64,000 bases of DNA from JBBRBB01 sp038206235 (GCA_038206235.1 JBBRBB010000005.1:103693-167692); one strand, 5' to 3'. Numbered from the stretch's first letter, positions 26,460 through 34,941 are shown. Numbers and translations: made by a program. Notes: a model not told the origin generated them from the sequence alone.

Positions 26460-26831
26460 ATGAAAGAGCCAATCAATTACCACATAAATCTTGACACCAA
26501 ATTTCAGCATCTTGAATTAATTGATGTTAATGCTATTGTTGAAGCAACAAAAGAAAAATGGAGTAATCAAACGCTTACAGAAATAAATGAAAGCGTGGTA
26601 AGATTGGGCATTGTTGAAGGAGACTTTCACTGGCATAAACATGAGAATGACGATGAGTTTTTCTTTGTGCTGCAGGGGCAATTATTGATTGATTTGGAAG
26701 ACAGAACAATAGAGCTTAATGCCAACCAGGGCACAACTATTTCAAAAGGAATACTGCACCGCCCACGAGCGCCAATAAAAACGGTAATGCTTATGGTGGA
26801 AACGAATGCAATAGTGCCAACGGGAGATTAG
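26460..26831 (+). CDS. Cupin domain protein
   Basis: 123 aa from ATG 26460; the frame is open further upstream but the added residues are not conserved-looking and overlap the promoter region. Single small cupin barrel with metal-ligand pattern GDFHWHKHENDDEFFFVLQG (His-x-His...Glu) and a second conserved motif LHRPRAP. Such proteins are cytoplasmic and often bind small molecules or a divalent metal; no specific reaction can be assigned. It is divergent from rpoC and followed by tRNA-Leu. Confidence 0.85.
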   Translation: MKEPINYHINLDTKFQHLELIDVNAIVEATKEKWSNQTLTEINESVVRLGIVEGDFHWHKHENDDEFFFVLQGQLLIDLEDRTIELNANQGTTISKGILHRPRAPIKTVMLMVETNAIVPTGD

Positions 26832-26958
26832 CTTTGTATTGATTTAATTCTAAAGACCTAACAGGTTTGTTGCAAGTATTATAGAATTGTTTAAAGTTTA
26901 ATATTTAAAGTTGCATCAGACTTTCAAACCCCAACCTTTAAACTTTGAACTTTAAAAA

Positions 26959-27042
26959 GCCCGGATGGCGAAATTGGTAGACGCACTGTGTTCAGGTCGC
27001 AGCGTTCGCAAGAATGTGCTGGTTCGAATCCAGTTCCGGGCA
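26959..27042 (+). tRNA. tRNA-Leu (anticodon CAG), second copy
   Basis: 84 bp, identical to the minus-strand copy at 8972-9055: acceptor GCCCGGA/TCCGGGC, anticodon loop TTCAGGT, long variable arm, T arm with GGTTCGAATCC, discriminator A, CCA not encoded. The two copies form an inverted repeat about 18 kb apart. Confidence 0.96.
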
Positions 27043-27124
27043 CTAATTCACTAAAGATGAGCGGAGCTTACAACTTACTATGAGATGAAAATATTTGGTA
27101 ATTTTGAATAACAATTTTTTAATT

Positions 27125-27319
27125 ATGGAAAAGGAAAAACAAATATTAACCGCAAAAGAAAAACAAGAAAGAATACATAAAATAATTACCGAATGGAAAC
27201 GGAGAAGAGCCGAAGATGAAAAAGAGACACGTGAAAAATTTAATACTCCTGAATATCAGGAAATATTCAAAAGGTTGACTCAGCGAAATGCAAAAAAAGG
27301 AATTATTATCCCAGAATAA
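27125..27319 (+). CDS. Small highly charged coiled-coil hypothetical protein
   Basis: 64 aa from ATG 27125 (an upstream in-frame ATG at 27095 adds a hydrophobic decapeptide that does not look native). Rich in Lys, Glu and Arg (MEKEKQILTAKEKQERIHKI, EWKRRRAEDEKETREKF), so probably one long helix. No domain recognised. It ends one base before the DUF6169-like relic on the same strand, so it may be the surviving partner of a former two-gene unit, comparable to the DUF6934-like pair at 2.3-3 kb. Confidence 0.5.
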   Translation: MEKEKQILTAKEKQERIHKIITEWKRRRAEDEKETREKFNTPEYQEIFKRLTQRNAKKGIIIPE

Positions 27320-27664
27320 TGAGCATTACGATTATGCGTTTGCAGGTGGTGAAAACAATCAATTGCTTTGATAAACTAATTGCCTCACAGTCGCTTCTAT
27401 TTTCTTAGACTTTTATAATAAAAACGATAACAACATTTGCATTTATATCTGCGATTCATCTGACTCGAGGCAGCATGTTCGCAAAAGAAAATTCGACCAA
27501 TGGTATCATCAGTTTAATAAAGGCGCCTTTATAAAAATTGATGAACTGATAATAGATACTGACGGAACAGAATATCCAGTTTCTATATCATGCGATTAAA
27601 AAATCCCTTCAGAGTTCAAATATTTGAAGCGTTTATAAATCTTGTTGAAAGCTATGACAAATAA
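27320..27664 (+). pseudogene. Relic of a DUF6169-like protein
   Basis: Three frames carry pieces of one protein. At 27318-27360 one frame reads EHYDYAFAGGENNQLL then stop. From 27395 a second frame reads TVASIFLDFYNKNDNNICIY then ICDSSDSRQHVRKRKFDQWY and on to EYPVSISCD and stop. After a further shift at the A-run near 27600 it ends KNPFRVQIFEAFINLVESYD. The order and the phrase CDSSDxRQxxRKRKFDxWYxxFNxGxFIKIDE fit the Bacteroidota family I know as DUF6169, function unknown. An internal stretch of ~30 residues appears to be missing as well, so this is true decay rather than just a base-calling error. Confidence 0.6.
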
Positions 27665-27729
27665 ACTTAGTGTCATCGCCATTTATAAGGGCTGAATCTG
27701 ATTTATTTATTGTTTTAAATTTGATTATT

Positions 27730-29091
27730 ATGACTGTCTTCAAATCCATATTTCCATACAATCAAACAATCATTGCTGAATATCCATTGATGAATGAAAC
27801 GACTATCAATAATTGTGTAAGCTCTGCCGATAAAGCATTTCAGCAATGGAGTACGCAAAGCTTTGCACAACGTTCTGATGTCTTAAAAAATGTTGCAATC
27901 ATTTTGCGCCGTGATAAAGACAAGTACGCTGCACTAATTACAAATGAGATGGGTAAGATAATTAAAGAAGCAAAAGCAGAAACAGAAAAATGTGCATGGG
28001 CTTGTGAGTATTATGCAGACCATGCAGAACAATTATTAAAAGATGAAATTGTTGAAGCTGATTTTTATAAAAGCTTTGTTGCGTATGAACCACTTGGTGC
28101 AGTGCTTGCAGTGATGCCCTGGAATTTTCCATTTTGGCAGGTATTTCGTTTTGCAGCACCAACGCTAATGGCAGGGAATGTTGCATTGTTGAAACATGCG
28201 CCAAATGTTTGTGGTTGTGCAATTGCAATAGAAAAATTATTTCTTGAAGCCGGTGCAGCGCAAGGTGTTTTTCAAACATTAATAATTGATGTGCCGGATT
28301 TGCCAAAGATTGTGGAAGCAAATATTGTGCACGCTGTAACGCTTACAGGCAGTGAAAGGGCAGGGAGCTCCTTCGCTTCGCTTGCTGCAAAAAATATAAA
28401 AAAATCTGTGCTGGAATTAGGCGGTTCCGATGCATTAATTGTTTTGCCCGATGCTGATATGGAGAAAGCAGCAGCAGTTGCTGTGCAATCAAGAATGCAA
28501 AATGCAGGACAGAGTTGTATTGCAGCAAAACGTTTTATTGTAGTGGAAAATGCGATGAATGATTTCTTGAATGAAACGGAGAAACAAATTCGCAAACTTA
28601 AACAAGGTAATCCTTTTGAAGAAGGAATAACAACAGGGCCCATGGCAAGATTAGACCTTGCACAAACTTTGCAAAATCAATTGCAACGTTCCGTTGAAAA
28701 AGGTGCATCATTGCAGATTGGCGGAAATGTTGATAGATGTAATTTTCAACCTTCATTATTATTGAATGTGCAAAAGGGCATGCCTGCTTTTGATGAAGAA
28801 ACATTCGGGCCGCTTGCTGCAATCATTACCGTGAAAGATGAAGAAGAAGCTGTGCAATTAGCTAATCAATCAAGATATGGATTGAGCAGCAGCATCTGGA
28901 CAAAAGATGTTGAAAAAGGAATTGCTCTGGCAAGAAAAATTGCAGCAGGAAGTGTATACATTAATACATTGGTACGCTCAGATCCAAGATTGCCTTTTGG
29001 TGGTGTAAAAAAATCCGGCTATGGCAGAGAGCTTGCACAGCAAGGAGTTCATGAATTTGTAAATGTGAAAACAATTGCAGCGGATTTGTAA
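27730..29091 (+). CDS. NAD(P)-dependent aldehyde dehydrogenase (succinate-semialdehyde type)
   Basis: 453 aa from ATG 27730; the 20 upstream in-frame residues are not family-like. Landmarks: PWNFPFWQ and GNVALLKHAPNV (cofactor region), LELGGSDALIV with the general-base Glu, and NAGQSCIAAKRF with the catalytic Cys. The length and the short N-terminus match the ~455-aa succinate-semialdehyde dehydrogenase subgroup, which oxidises succinic semialdehyde to succinate; other short-chain aldehydes are possible. It is monocistronic. Its last ~36 codons are duplicated at 29163-29271, separated by a palindrome. Confidence 0.88.
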   Translation: MTVFKSIFPYNQTIIAEYPLMNETTINNCVSSADKAFQQWSTQSFAQRSDVLKNVAIILRRDKDKYAALITNEMGKIIKEAKAETEKCAWACEYYADHAEQLLKDEIVEADFYKSFVAYEPLGAVLAVMPWNFPFWQVFRFAAPTLMAGNVALLKHAPNVCGCAIAIEKLFLEAGAAQGVFQTLIIDVPDLPKIVEANIVHAVTLTGSERAGSSFASLAAKNIKKSVLELGGSDALIVLPDADMEKAAAVAVQSRMQNAGQSCIAAKRFIVVENAMNDFLNETEKQIRKLKQGNPFEEGITTGPMARLDLAQTLQNQLQRSVEKGASLQIGGNVDRCNFQPSLLLNVQKGMPAFDEETFGPLAAIITVKDEEEAVQLANQSRYGLSSSIWTKDVEKGIALARKIAAGSVYINTLVRSDPRLPFGGVKKSGYGRELAQQGVHEFVNVKTIAADL

Positions 29092-29120
29092 ATTATAGTT
29101 CCAGCACTTCCTTCTGTTTA

Positions 29121-29151
29121 GACCTCACAGGTCTTTAAGACCTGTGAGGTC
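29121..29151. repeat. Perfect palindrome of the ACCTCACAGGT family
   Basis: GACCTCACAGGTCTT (29121-29135) and AAGACCTGTGAGGTC (29137-29151), a 15-bp perfect stem with one central base. It is located between the aldehyde dehydrogenase stop and the duplicated 3' end of the same gene. Related palindromes are at 37205-37478 and 49918-49948. Confidence 0.85.
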
Positions 29152-29162
29152 TTATCTCAAAA

Positions 29163-29271
29163 CCCAGCATTACCTTTTGGCGGTGTAAAAAAATCTGGCT
29201 ATGGCAGAGAGCTTGCACAGCAGGGAATTCATGAGTTTGTAAATGTGAAAACAATTGCAGCGGATTTGTAG
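29163..29271 (+). pseudogene. Duplicated 3' end of the aldehyde dehydrogenase gene
   Basis: This segment repeats 28983-29091 with few substitutions and reads ALPFGGVKKSGYGRELAQQG then IHEFVNVKTIAADL and stop. Most differences are third-position changes, so it diverged as a coding sequence before or after a tandem duplication that later lost its 5' part. No start codon or upstream domain remains. Confidence 0.85.
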
Positions 29272-29483
29272 AGAATCATATCTCGAACACTTTTTTTAGT
29301 TTAACATGTCCTGCCTTACTTACCGACAATTTCGCAGTGGTGAAATTTTATGCAGTCAATACATCAACATATACAATTCAATTTCTAATTGACGTAAGTT
29401 CTTTTTCAAAAGGCGTTTATATAATACATTTATTTGATAAAATAAACGGAACGCAAAGCGCAAAGTTCTTAAAAGAATGAGCT

Positions 29484-30296
29484 TCACACACTCATATTAA
29501 AATCTCTCAGCTCATTATTCAAACTTGTCTTTAAATCTGTACTGGGTTTGCGTTTGCCAATAATGAGGGCACAGCTTACTCCAAACGAACCTGCAGGAAA
29601 ATCTTTATTATAAGTGCCGGGAATTACTACACTTCGTGATGGCACTCTTCCTTTGTATTCGATTGGCTCTGCCCCGCTAACATCAATAATTTTGGTTGAT
29701 TGCGTTAGCACAACATTTGCCCCGAGCACTGCCTCCTTTTCAATAATTACACCTTCAACAATTATACAACGACTACCAATAAAACAGCCATCTTCAATAA
29801 TTACAGGGCTTGCCTGCAAAGGCTCCAGCACGCCGCCAATGCCAACACCGCCGCTGAGATGAACGTTCTTTCCTATTTGTGCGCAACTGCCTACCGTTGC
29901 CCATGTATCAACCATTGTGCCTTCATCAACATAAGCGCCGATGTTTGTATAGCTTGGCATCAGCACAACATTTTTTGCAATGTATGCGCCATAGCGGGCA
30001 ACGGCATGCGGTACTGCACGCACTCCTAATGATTCGTAATCTTTTTTCAATAGCATTTTATCGTAAAACTCAAATGGTGACAAACTCCATGTTTGCATGG
30101 GTTGTATGACGAAGTATAAAAGTATGGCTTGCTTTACCCATTCGTTTACAATCCATCCAGCATCAGTTGGGGAGGCGGTTCTTAATCTTCCTTTATCGAG
30201 TTCTTCTATAACTGTTCTTACTGCATTCGCGTATTTATCTTCTTTTAATAATTCACGGTTATTCCATGCTTCGGGAATGAGTTGTTGCAATTGCAT
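29484..30296 (-). CDS. dapD: 2,3,4,5-tetrahydropyridine-2,6-dicarboxylate N-succinyltransferase
   Basis: 270 aa, the normal length. N-terminal helical domain, then left-handed beta-helix built of hexapeptide repeats (IAKNVVLMPSYTNIGAYVDE, VGSCAQIGKNVHLSGGVGIG, IIEDGCFIGSRCIIVEGVII), ending with the family segment RVPSRSVVIPGT. It acts in the succinylase branch of diaminopimelate/lysine synthesis, using succinyl-CoA; the product feeds peptidoglycan. It stands as a single gene and converges with the aldehyde dehydrogenase region. About 210 bp between it and the duplicated ALDH end hold nothing I can assign. Confidence 0.95.
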   Translation of the reverse strand: MQLQQLIPEAWNNRELLKEDKYANAVRTVIEELDKGRLRTASPTDAGWIVNEWVKQAILLYFVIQPMQTWSLSPFEFYDKMLLKKDYESLGVRAVPHAVARYGAYIAKNVVLMPSYTNIGAYVDEGTMVDTWATVGSCAQIGKNVHLSGGVGIGGVLEPLQASPVIIEDGCFIGSRCIIVEGVIIEKEAVLGANVVLTQSTKIIDVSGAEPIEYKGRVPSRSVVIPGTYNKDFPAGSFGVSCALIIGKRKPSTDLKTSLNNELRDFNMSV

Positions 30297-30388
30297 GAAA
30301 GATTTTTTTTGCGAAAATAGCAGAATAATTCTTCGATTTCTTGGTTGTAAATTTGTCCACAGGACTCCTTTGGAGAAAAAAATATTTT

Positions 30389-30817
30389 ATGGGACTAATA
30401 CATGCAGAAATTGAAATTATAAATGGTGGTGATTTGGAGGTTGCCCGCCCCGGGTTTATGGATAAAGATGAAGTGAAACGTATCTGGGTAACAGTACTCG
30501 TAGATACCGGCAGCTATATGCTGGCAATAAATGAGAGCATTCAGGAACAATTGCAATTACCTGTAGTTGAAAAAAGAAAAGCTCATTTGGCAGATGGAAG
30601 TATCGTAGAATGCGATGTTGTTGCACCTGTTGAAATACGTTTCAAAAACCGACAAACAACCTGCCGGGCAATGGTGCTTCCCGGTAATTCTGAACCTATA
30701 TTAGGGTCAATCCCGCTTGAAGATATGGATGTGCTTATACATCCTTTACGACAGGAATTAATCGTAAATCCTGAACATCCTTATTTTGCGCAGATGAGTA
30801 TGAAGAAAATTATTTAG
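30389..30817 (+). CDS. Clan AA (retropepsin-like) aspartic protease family protein
   Basis: 142 aa from ATG 30389. The catalytic motif DTGS is in VTVLVDTGSYMLAINES near residue 40, followed by the flap region and the family phrase EPILGSIPLEDMDVLIHP. One-domain proteins of this kind act as dimers, with one Asp from each subunit. Bacterial members are sporadic and their substrates mostly unknown. Upstream it is divergent from dapD, whose start is about 90 bp away. A good terminator follows at 30849. Confidence 0.85.
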   Translation: MGLIHAEIEIINGGDLEVARPGFMDKDEVKRIWVTVLVDTGSYMLAINESIQEQLQLPVVEKRKAHLADGSIVECDVVAPVEIRFKNRQTTCRAMVLPGNSEPILGSIPLEDMDVLIHPLRQELIVNPEHPYFAQMSMKKII

Positions 30818-30848
30818 AATGATAGAGGTCGCACAAATGTTTACATAA

Positions 30849-30879
30849 AAAGCCTGCAACTCATAGCTGCAGGCTTTTT
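30849..30879 (+). terminator. Rho-independent terminator
   Basis: AAAGCCTGCA (30849-30858) pairs with TGCAGGCTTT (30868-30877), nine-base loop, followed by T. It lies 31 bp past the aspartic protease stop and may also serve the convergent T9SS gene ending at 30935. Confidence 0.85.
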
Positions 30880-30934
30880 CAAACGTCTTCTCCTTTTTTA
30901 TTTTTATCTATTCGGTCTATTTGCTTTCGCATTA

Positions 30935-32368
30935 TTATTTCTCAATCACAAATTTTACCTGGCTTTGTTCGCTGCCGTTGTTTACTTGCAGGTTGTACAT
31001 ACCGTTGATAAGATTAGAGAAATTTATCTGGTAAGTGTTGCTGCCTTTTATTGCACGCTCTGTTTTTGTGAACATGAGCTTGCCTGTTTTATCATACACA
31101 CGCAGTTGTACATTATCTGCAGTGTTGCTGTTGTATGTTACAGTAACTATTCCCTTGGTTGGATTGGGAAAGAGTGATAAAGTGTTTGCAATTTTACCAC
31201 ATGAATTGATGACTGTTACTTCTTTAGAATACTTACGGCATTCGCCTCCTTCAGCATGAATTTTTACTTTGTAAATACCCGGTTCGGTGGCAGTATAGCT
31301 TCTTCTATTTGCACCCGGAATAGCATTACCGTCCTTAATCCATTTATATTTGAAACCATCTACCCAATTGGCTGTTAATACTACTGAATCCGTTTGACAA
31401 ATATCAAGGTTACCCTGCGGTGTAATCACTGCATCTGGAGGGCAGCCCAATTTTACTATCCAATAATCATAACCTCCGCGGCTGCCTTGTGTTTTATTGC
31501 CACCAATACCGGAAGCTGACTCGCCTCCTAAAATATAGCCGCCATCCGTTGTTTGCTGAAGAGAAAGGAGAAAATCATTATAATTTCCTCCAAAGCGTTT
31601 ATCCCATTGCTTTACGCCATTGGCATCAGTTTTTACTATCCAATAATCATTACCTCCGCGGCTGGCTTGTGTTTTATCACCACCAATACCAGAATATGAA
31701 GCGCCTCCTAAAATATAGCCGCCATCAGTTGTTTGCTGAAGAGAATAGAGATTATCTAAATCACTTCCACCAAAGCGTTTATCCCATTGCTTTACGCCAT
31801 TGGCATCCGTTTTTACTATCCAATAATCATTATATCCGCGGCTGTCTTCTGTTTTATCACTACCAATACCAGAAGATGAAGTGCCTCCTAAAATGTAACC
31901 TCCATCCGTTGTTTGCTGAAGAGAAGTGAGATCATCAGGATCACTTCCGCCATACGTTTTATCCCATTGTTTTACGCCGTTGGCATCAGTTTTTACTATC
32001 CAATAATCGGTAAATCCGCGGCCAGCTTCTGTTTTATCGCCGCCAATACCACCTCCAGAGACACCTCCTAAAATATACCCCCCATCAGTTGTTTGCTGAA
32101 GAGAATAAAGATAATCAGTAGAACTTCCTCCAAAGCGTTTATCCCATTGCTTTACGCCATTGGCATCAGTTTTTACTATCCAATAATCATAACCTCCGCG
32201 GCTGTCTTCTGTTTTATCACCACCAATACCAGAATATGTATAGCCTCCTAAAATATAGCCCCCATCCGTTGTTTGCTGAAGAGACCTGAGATAATCACCG
32301 TTAGTGTTAGTTCCTCCAAAGCGTTTATCCCATTGCTTTACTCCATTGGCATCAGTTTTACTATCCAA
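30935..32368 (-). CDS. T9SS repeat protein, C-terminal part (frameshifted)
   Basis: Continuation of 32338-32787 after a one-base loss. It holds repeats three to seven of a ~62-residue unit (KQWDKRFGG...TDGGYILGG...YWIVKTDANGV), an Ig-like domain (VVLTANWVDGFKYKWIKDG) and a T9SS type A sorting domain (SLFPNPTKGIVTVTYNSNT, ending QVKFVIEK). The repeats resemble delta-60 / beta-propeller-like surface repeats that in Bacteroidota occur in secreted adhesins or enzymes without catalytic centre. Adjacent units are near identical at the DNA level. The intact protein would be about 617 aa and is presumably exported and anchored or released by the type IX system. Confidence 0.85.
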   Translation of the reverse strand: MDSKTDANGVKQWDKRFGGTNTNGDYLRSLQQTTDGGYILGGYTYSGIGGDKTEDSRGGYDYWIVKTDANGVKQWDKRFGGSSTDYLYSLQQTTDGGYILGGVSGGGIGGDKTEAGRGFTDYWIVKTDANGVKQWDKTYGGSDPDDLTSLQQTTDGGYILGGTSSSGIGSDKTEDSRGYNDYWIVKTDANGVKQWDKRFGGSDLDNLYSLQQTTDGGYILGGASYSGIGGDKTQASRGGNDYWIVKTDANGVKQWDKRFGGNYNDFLLSLQQTTDGGYILGGESASGIGGNKTQGSRGGYDYWIVKLGCPPDAVITPQGNLDICQTDSVVLTANWVDGFKYKWIKDGNAIPGANRRSYTATEPGIYKVKIHAEGGECRKYSKEVTVINSCGKIANTLSLFPNPTKGIVTVTYNSNTADNVQLRVYDKTGKLMFTKTERAIKGSNTYQINFSNLINGMYNLQVNNGSEQSQVKFVIEK

Positions 32369-32697
32369 TAATCAGAACCTCCGCGGCTGTCTTCTGTTTT
32401 ATCACCACCAATACCGGAATATGACCAGCCACCTAAAATATAGCCGCCATCAGTTGTTTGCTGAAGAGAATTGAGCTGATCATAATCACTTCCTCCAAAG
32501 CGTTTATCCCATTGCTTTACGCCATTGGCATCAGTTTTTACTATCCAATAATCCCAATATCCGCGGCTGTCTTCTGTTTTATCACCACCAATACCGGAAA
32601 CTGAATAGCCTCCTAAAATATAGCCGCCATCCGTTGTTTGTTGAAGAGAATAGAGTGGATCAACATCGGTTCCTCCAAAGCGTTTATCCCATTGTTT
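31450..32697. repeat. Seven ~185-bp tandem coding repeats
   Basis: Seven units each containing the codons for KQWDK(RF/TY)GG, LQQTTDGGYILGG, GIGGDKT and DYWIVK, with high DNA identity. Copy number could change by recombination or be mis-assembled. Confidence 0.85.
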
Positions 32698-32787
32698 GGG
32701 AAGAGGTGATTGTGCAAGCAGTGTTGCACTTAATAAACATGGCAGCAGAAGGAGTGCTGCGTGTTTTAGTAGATTGTTTTTGTTCAT
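32338..32787 (-). CDS. T9SS repeat protein, N-terminal part (frameshifted)
   Basis: 149 aa. A clear signal peptide (MNKNNLLKHAALLLLPCLLS, cleavage after LLAQ) is followed by repeats one and two of the unit described for 30935-32368. The frame ends with the odd tail YWIVKLMPME because the A-run in GTAAAAACTGATGCC is one base short here: four T on the plus strand at 32356-32359 against five in the equivalent place of the other units. Restoring that base joins this frame to the next. A homopolymer miscall is at least as likely as a real mutation. Confidence 0.85.
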   Translation of the reverse strand: MNKNNLLKHAALLLLPCLLSATLLAQSPLPKQWDKRFGGTDVDPLYSLQQTTDGGYILGGYSVSGIGGDKTEDSRGYWDYWIVKTDANGVKQWDKRFGGSDYDQLNSLQQTTDGGYILGGWSYSGIGGDKTEDSRGGSDYWIVKLMPME

Positions 32788-33137
32788 AATTTAGATTTTT
32801 TAATAGTGAAAAAATTTAAACAACTATTTGCGAAAAAAACTTCATCTCTTTGATAAAAGAGACGAATGCCTAAATGCTATTTAGTATGGCTTTGCTTCGA
32901 ATGTGGATTTTAAGAAATATATTTCCGGTAATTCAATAGGGTCCTGTCTGTTGTTAAAACACTTGTTTCAGTTGTAGTGTGGAATGAAACAAGATTGAGT
33001 GCAACAAGGTAGCGCCTTTAAAGGAATAAGTGTTACATTATTTTATAAATAAGTTCCATGATTCACAGGTTTCATAACGAAGCCTTGCGCAAAGGCAAAG
33101 CCACCCGCCCAAAGGCGCAATGGCTTTAATTGTTTAG
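32788..33137. other. Intergenic region with no gene seen
   Basis: About 350 bp with no supported ORF. Short palindromic patches (GCCTTGCGCAAAGGC at about 33081-33095) are present. It separates the T9SS repeat gene from a relic of a related gene end. Confidence 0.4.
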
Positions 33138-33250
33138 TTATTTTTCTATGATGAATTTTACCTCGCTTTGCTCACTGCCGTTACTTAGTTGCAGATTGTA
33201 AATGCCATTTATAAGATGAGATAGATTTAACTGGTAAGTGTTGCTTCCTT
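33138..33250 (-). pseudogene. Relic of a T9SS sorting domain
   Basis: The minus strand reads KGSNTYQLNLSHLINGIYNL then QLSNGSEQSEVKFIIEK and stop at 33138. This closely parallels the end of the protein encoded at 30935-32787 (KGSNTYQINFSNLINGMYNL). The upstream part is scrambled, so only the last ~37 codons survive. It is one of three gene 3'-end relics in this window. Confidence 0.8.
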
Positions 33251-33344
33251 TTCTCCAAAAGTTTTTTTCAATTTGTAGATTTGTCTTTTACAATTAAACA
33301 TGTACAGCGTAAGGCTGCTTGGTTTAACAACATAAAAAATTTCA

Positions 33345-34346
33345 ATGAATATTCTTGTAAGATTACCAAACTGGTTAGGTGATGTTGTTATGAGCCTTGC
33401 TTTCCTTGATAAATTAAAGCAAACTTTTCCTTTGTACAATATTGAAGTAATTATCAAGAAAGGATTAGAGCCGATTATACAAGACCATCCTGTAATAACT
33501 CTTATTCATGCGTTTGATAAAAAAGAATTTAAGGGATTAGCCGGTGTAAGACGATTTGGAAAAAAATTATCTTCCTCAAAAAAATATGATTTGTTTTTTT
33601 GTTTGCCTGATTCTTTTTCATCAGCAGCAATGGCTTTTGCAACCGGCGCTATGCATAGAATTGGTTACAAAAATGAGTGGCGTTCTCTGTTACTTACGCA
33701 TAACTATAAAAAGCCCGCCCACCTTCATCGGGTAGAAGAATATTGTGCTTTGATTGATATGTACCTGGGTAAAAGAAACTTAAATCAAAATGTGATTGCT
33801 AATAGATTTCCTTCTATTAATACAGGCAGCGAAACCGAAAAATATGTCGTTGCTAATTTTAATTCTGAGGCCATATCACGCCGCATGCCTGTGCAAAAAG
33901 CAGCAGATTTGCTTGGGCTGTTACAAGCAAAATATAATTTGCCAATTAAACTTACAGGCGGCGCAAATGATGTTGCGCATGTAAAGAATATATGCAACCA
34001 GCTTGTTCGCAAGAACGGTGTTGAAAATATAGCAGGCAAAACTTCTCTTTACGATCTTATGAATACAATGCACAAAGCATGGCTTGTAGTAAGTGTTGAT
34101 TCAGGCGCTGCACATATTGCTGCAGCCTTACGCACTCCGCTGGTAGTAATCTGCGGTGCAGGAAATGAAGCAAACACAGGACCTTATAAAAATAATACAG
34201 CAATTGTTGTGAGGCATGGAATGCTTCCCTGTGAGCCTTGCGTGAAAAACACTTGTAAGCTGGCGCCTTTGCCCGTATGTTTAACAGAACTTGATTTGAA
34301 TAAAGTAATGGAGGCTGTTGCTCAATTACGATTGCAACGAGATTAA
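33345..34346 (+). CDS. Glycosyltransferase family 9 (heptosyltransferase-like)
   Basis: 333 aa. N-terminal motif MNILVRLPNWLGDVVMSLAF is the GT9 acceptor-side signature; the C-terminal donor site is seen in VVSVDSGAAHIAAALRTPLV. GT9 enzymes add heptose (or related sugars) from ADP-heptose to lipopolysaccharide core at the inner face of the inner membrane. A Cys-rich tail (LPCEPCVKNTC) is common in heptosyltransferase II relatives. It leads a unit in which tsaC starts one base after its stop. Confidence 0.9.
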   Translation: MNILVRLPNWLGDVVMSLAFLDKLKQTFPLYNIEVIIKKGLEPIIQDHPVITLIHAFDKKEFKGLAGVRRFGKKLSSSKKYDLFFCLPDSFSSAAMAFATGAMHRIGYKNEWRSLLLTHNYKKPAHLHRVEEYCALIDMYLGKRNLNQNVIANRFPSINTGSETEKYVVANFNSEAISRRMPVQKAADLLGLLQAKYNLPIKLTGGANDVAHVKNICNQLVRKNGVENIAGKTSLYDLMNTMHKAWLVVSVDSGAAHIAAALRTPLVVICGAGNEANTGPYKNNTAIVVRHGMLPCEPCVKNTCKLAPLPVCLTELDLNKVMEAVAQLRLQRD

Positions 34347-34347
34347 A

Positions 34348-34923
34348 ATGAACATGACAGATTTTATTGCTGATATAGAAAATTGTTTGAAGGTTTTACA
34401 AAATGGCGGAATCATTCTGTATCCTACCGATACTATTTGGGGCATTGGTTGCGATGCAACAAATGCAGATGCAGTAAATAAAATCATTCATTTAAAAAAA
34501 AGAAACGAATACAAAAGTTTTGTTGTTTTAGTTGCCACCGAAAATGATGTATTGAAACATGTTGCTGCACCAGACCTTACAGTATTCGATTATTTGCAAT
34601 TCACTAAAAAACCAACAACAGTTATATACGAAAATGCTTTGGGGTTTGCAGATAATATTATTGCATCTGATGGCTCTGTTGCTATCCGTATATGTAAAGA
34701 TGAATTTTGTAAACATCTTATCAAGCGATTTAAAAAACCATTAGTAAGCACCTCTGCGAATACGAGTAGTGAAACTGCACCAAAAACTTTTCGGGAAATC
34801 AACTGGCAAATAAAAAAAGATGTTGATTATACAGTTCATTACAAGCAAGATGATGAAACGCATGGTACGCCATCTTCTATTATTCGCTGGAAAAACGGAG
34901 CGCCCATTATAATAAGACCATAA
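34348..34923 (+). CDS. tsaC: L-threonylcarbamoyladenylate synthase (Sua5/YrdC/YwlC family)
   Basis: 191 aa from ATG 34348, one base after the GT9 stop; an earlier in-frame start would overlap that gene. Landmarks: GGIILYPTDTIWGIGCDATN, the KRxxxK motif (KKRNEYKSFVVLV) and STSANTSSE. It uses threonine, bicarbonate and ATP to make threonylcarbamoyl-AMP for t6A37 of ANN-decoding tRNAs. Only the single YrdC domain is present, as in TsaC, without the Sua5 C-terminal domain. It is likely co-transcribed with GT9, and the next gene also concerns tRNA. Confidence 0.92.
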   Translation: MNMTDFIADIENCLKVLQNGGIILYPTDTIWGIGCDATNADAVNKIIHLKKRNEYKSFVVLVATENDVLKHVAAPDLTVFDYLQFTKKPTTVIYENALGFADNIIASDGSVAIRICKDEFCKHLIKRFKKPLVSTSANTSSETAPKTFREINWQIKKDVDYTVHYKQDDETHGTPSSIIRWKNGAPIIIRP

Positions 34924-34941
34924 TGCCTTGAGTGTAACTTT

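Noticed and set aside
33227..33457. Minus-strand frame of 76 residues
   Set aside because: It overlaps the start of the GT9 gene and is in a different frame from the T9SS relic; no domain or start context.
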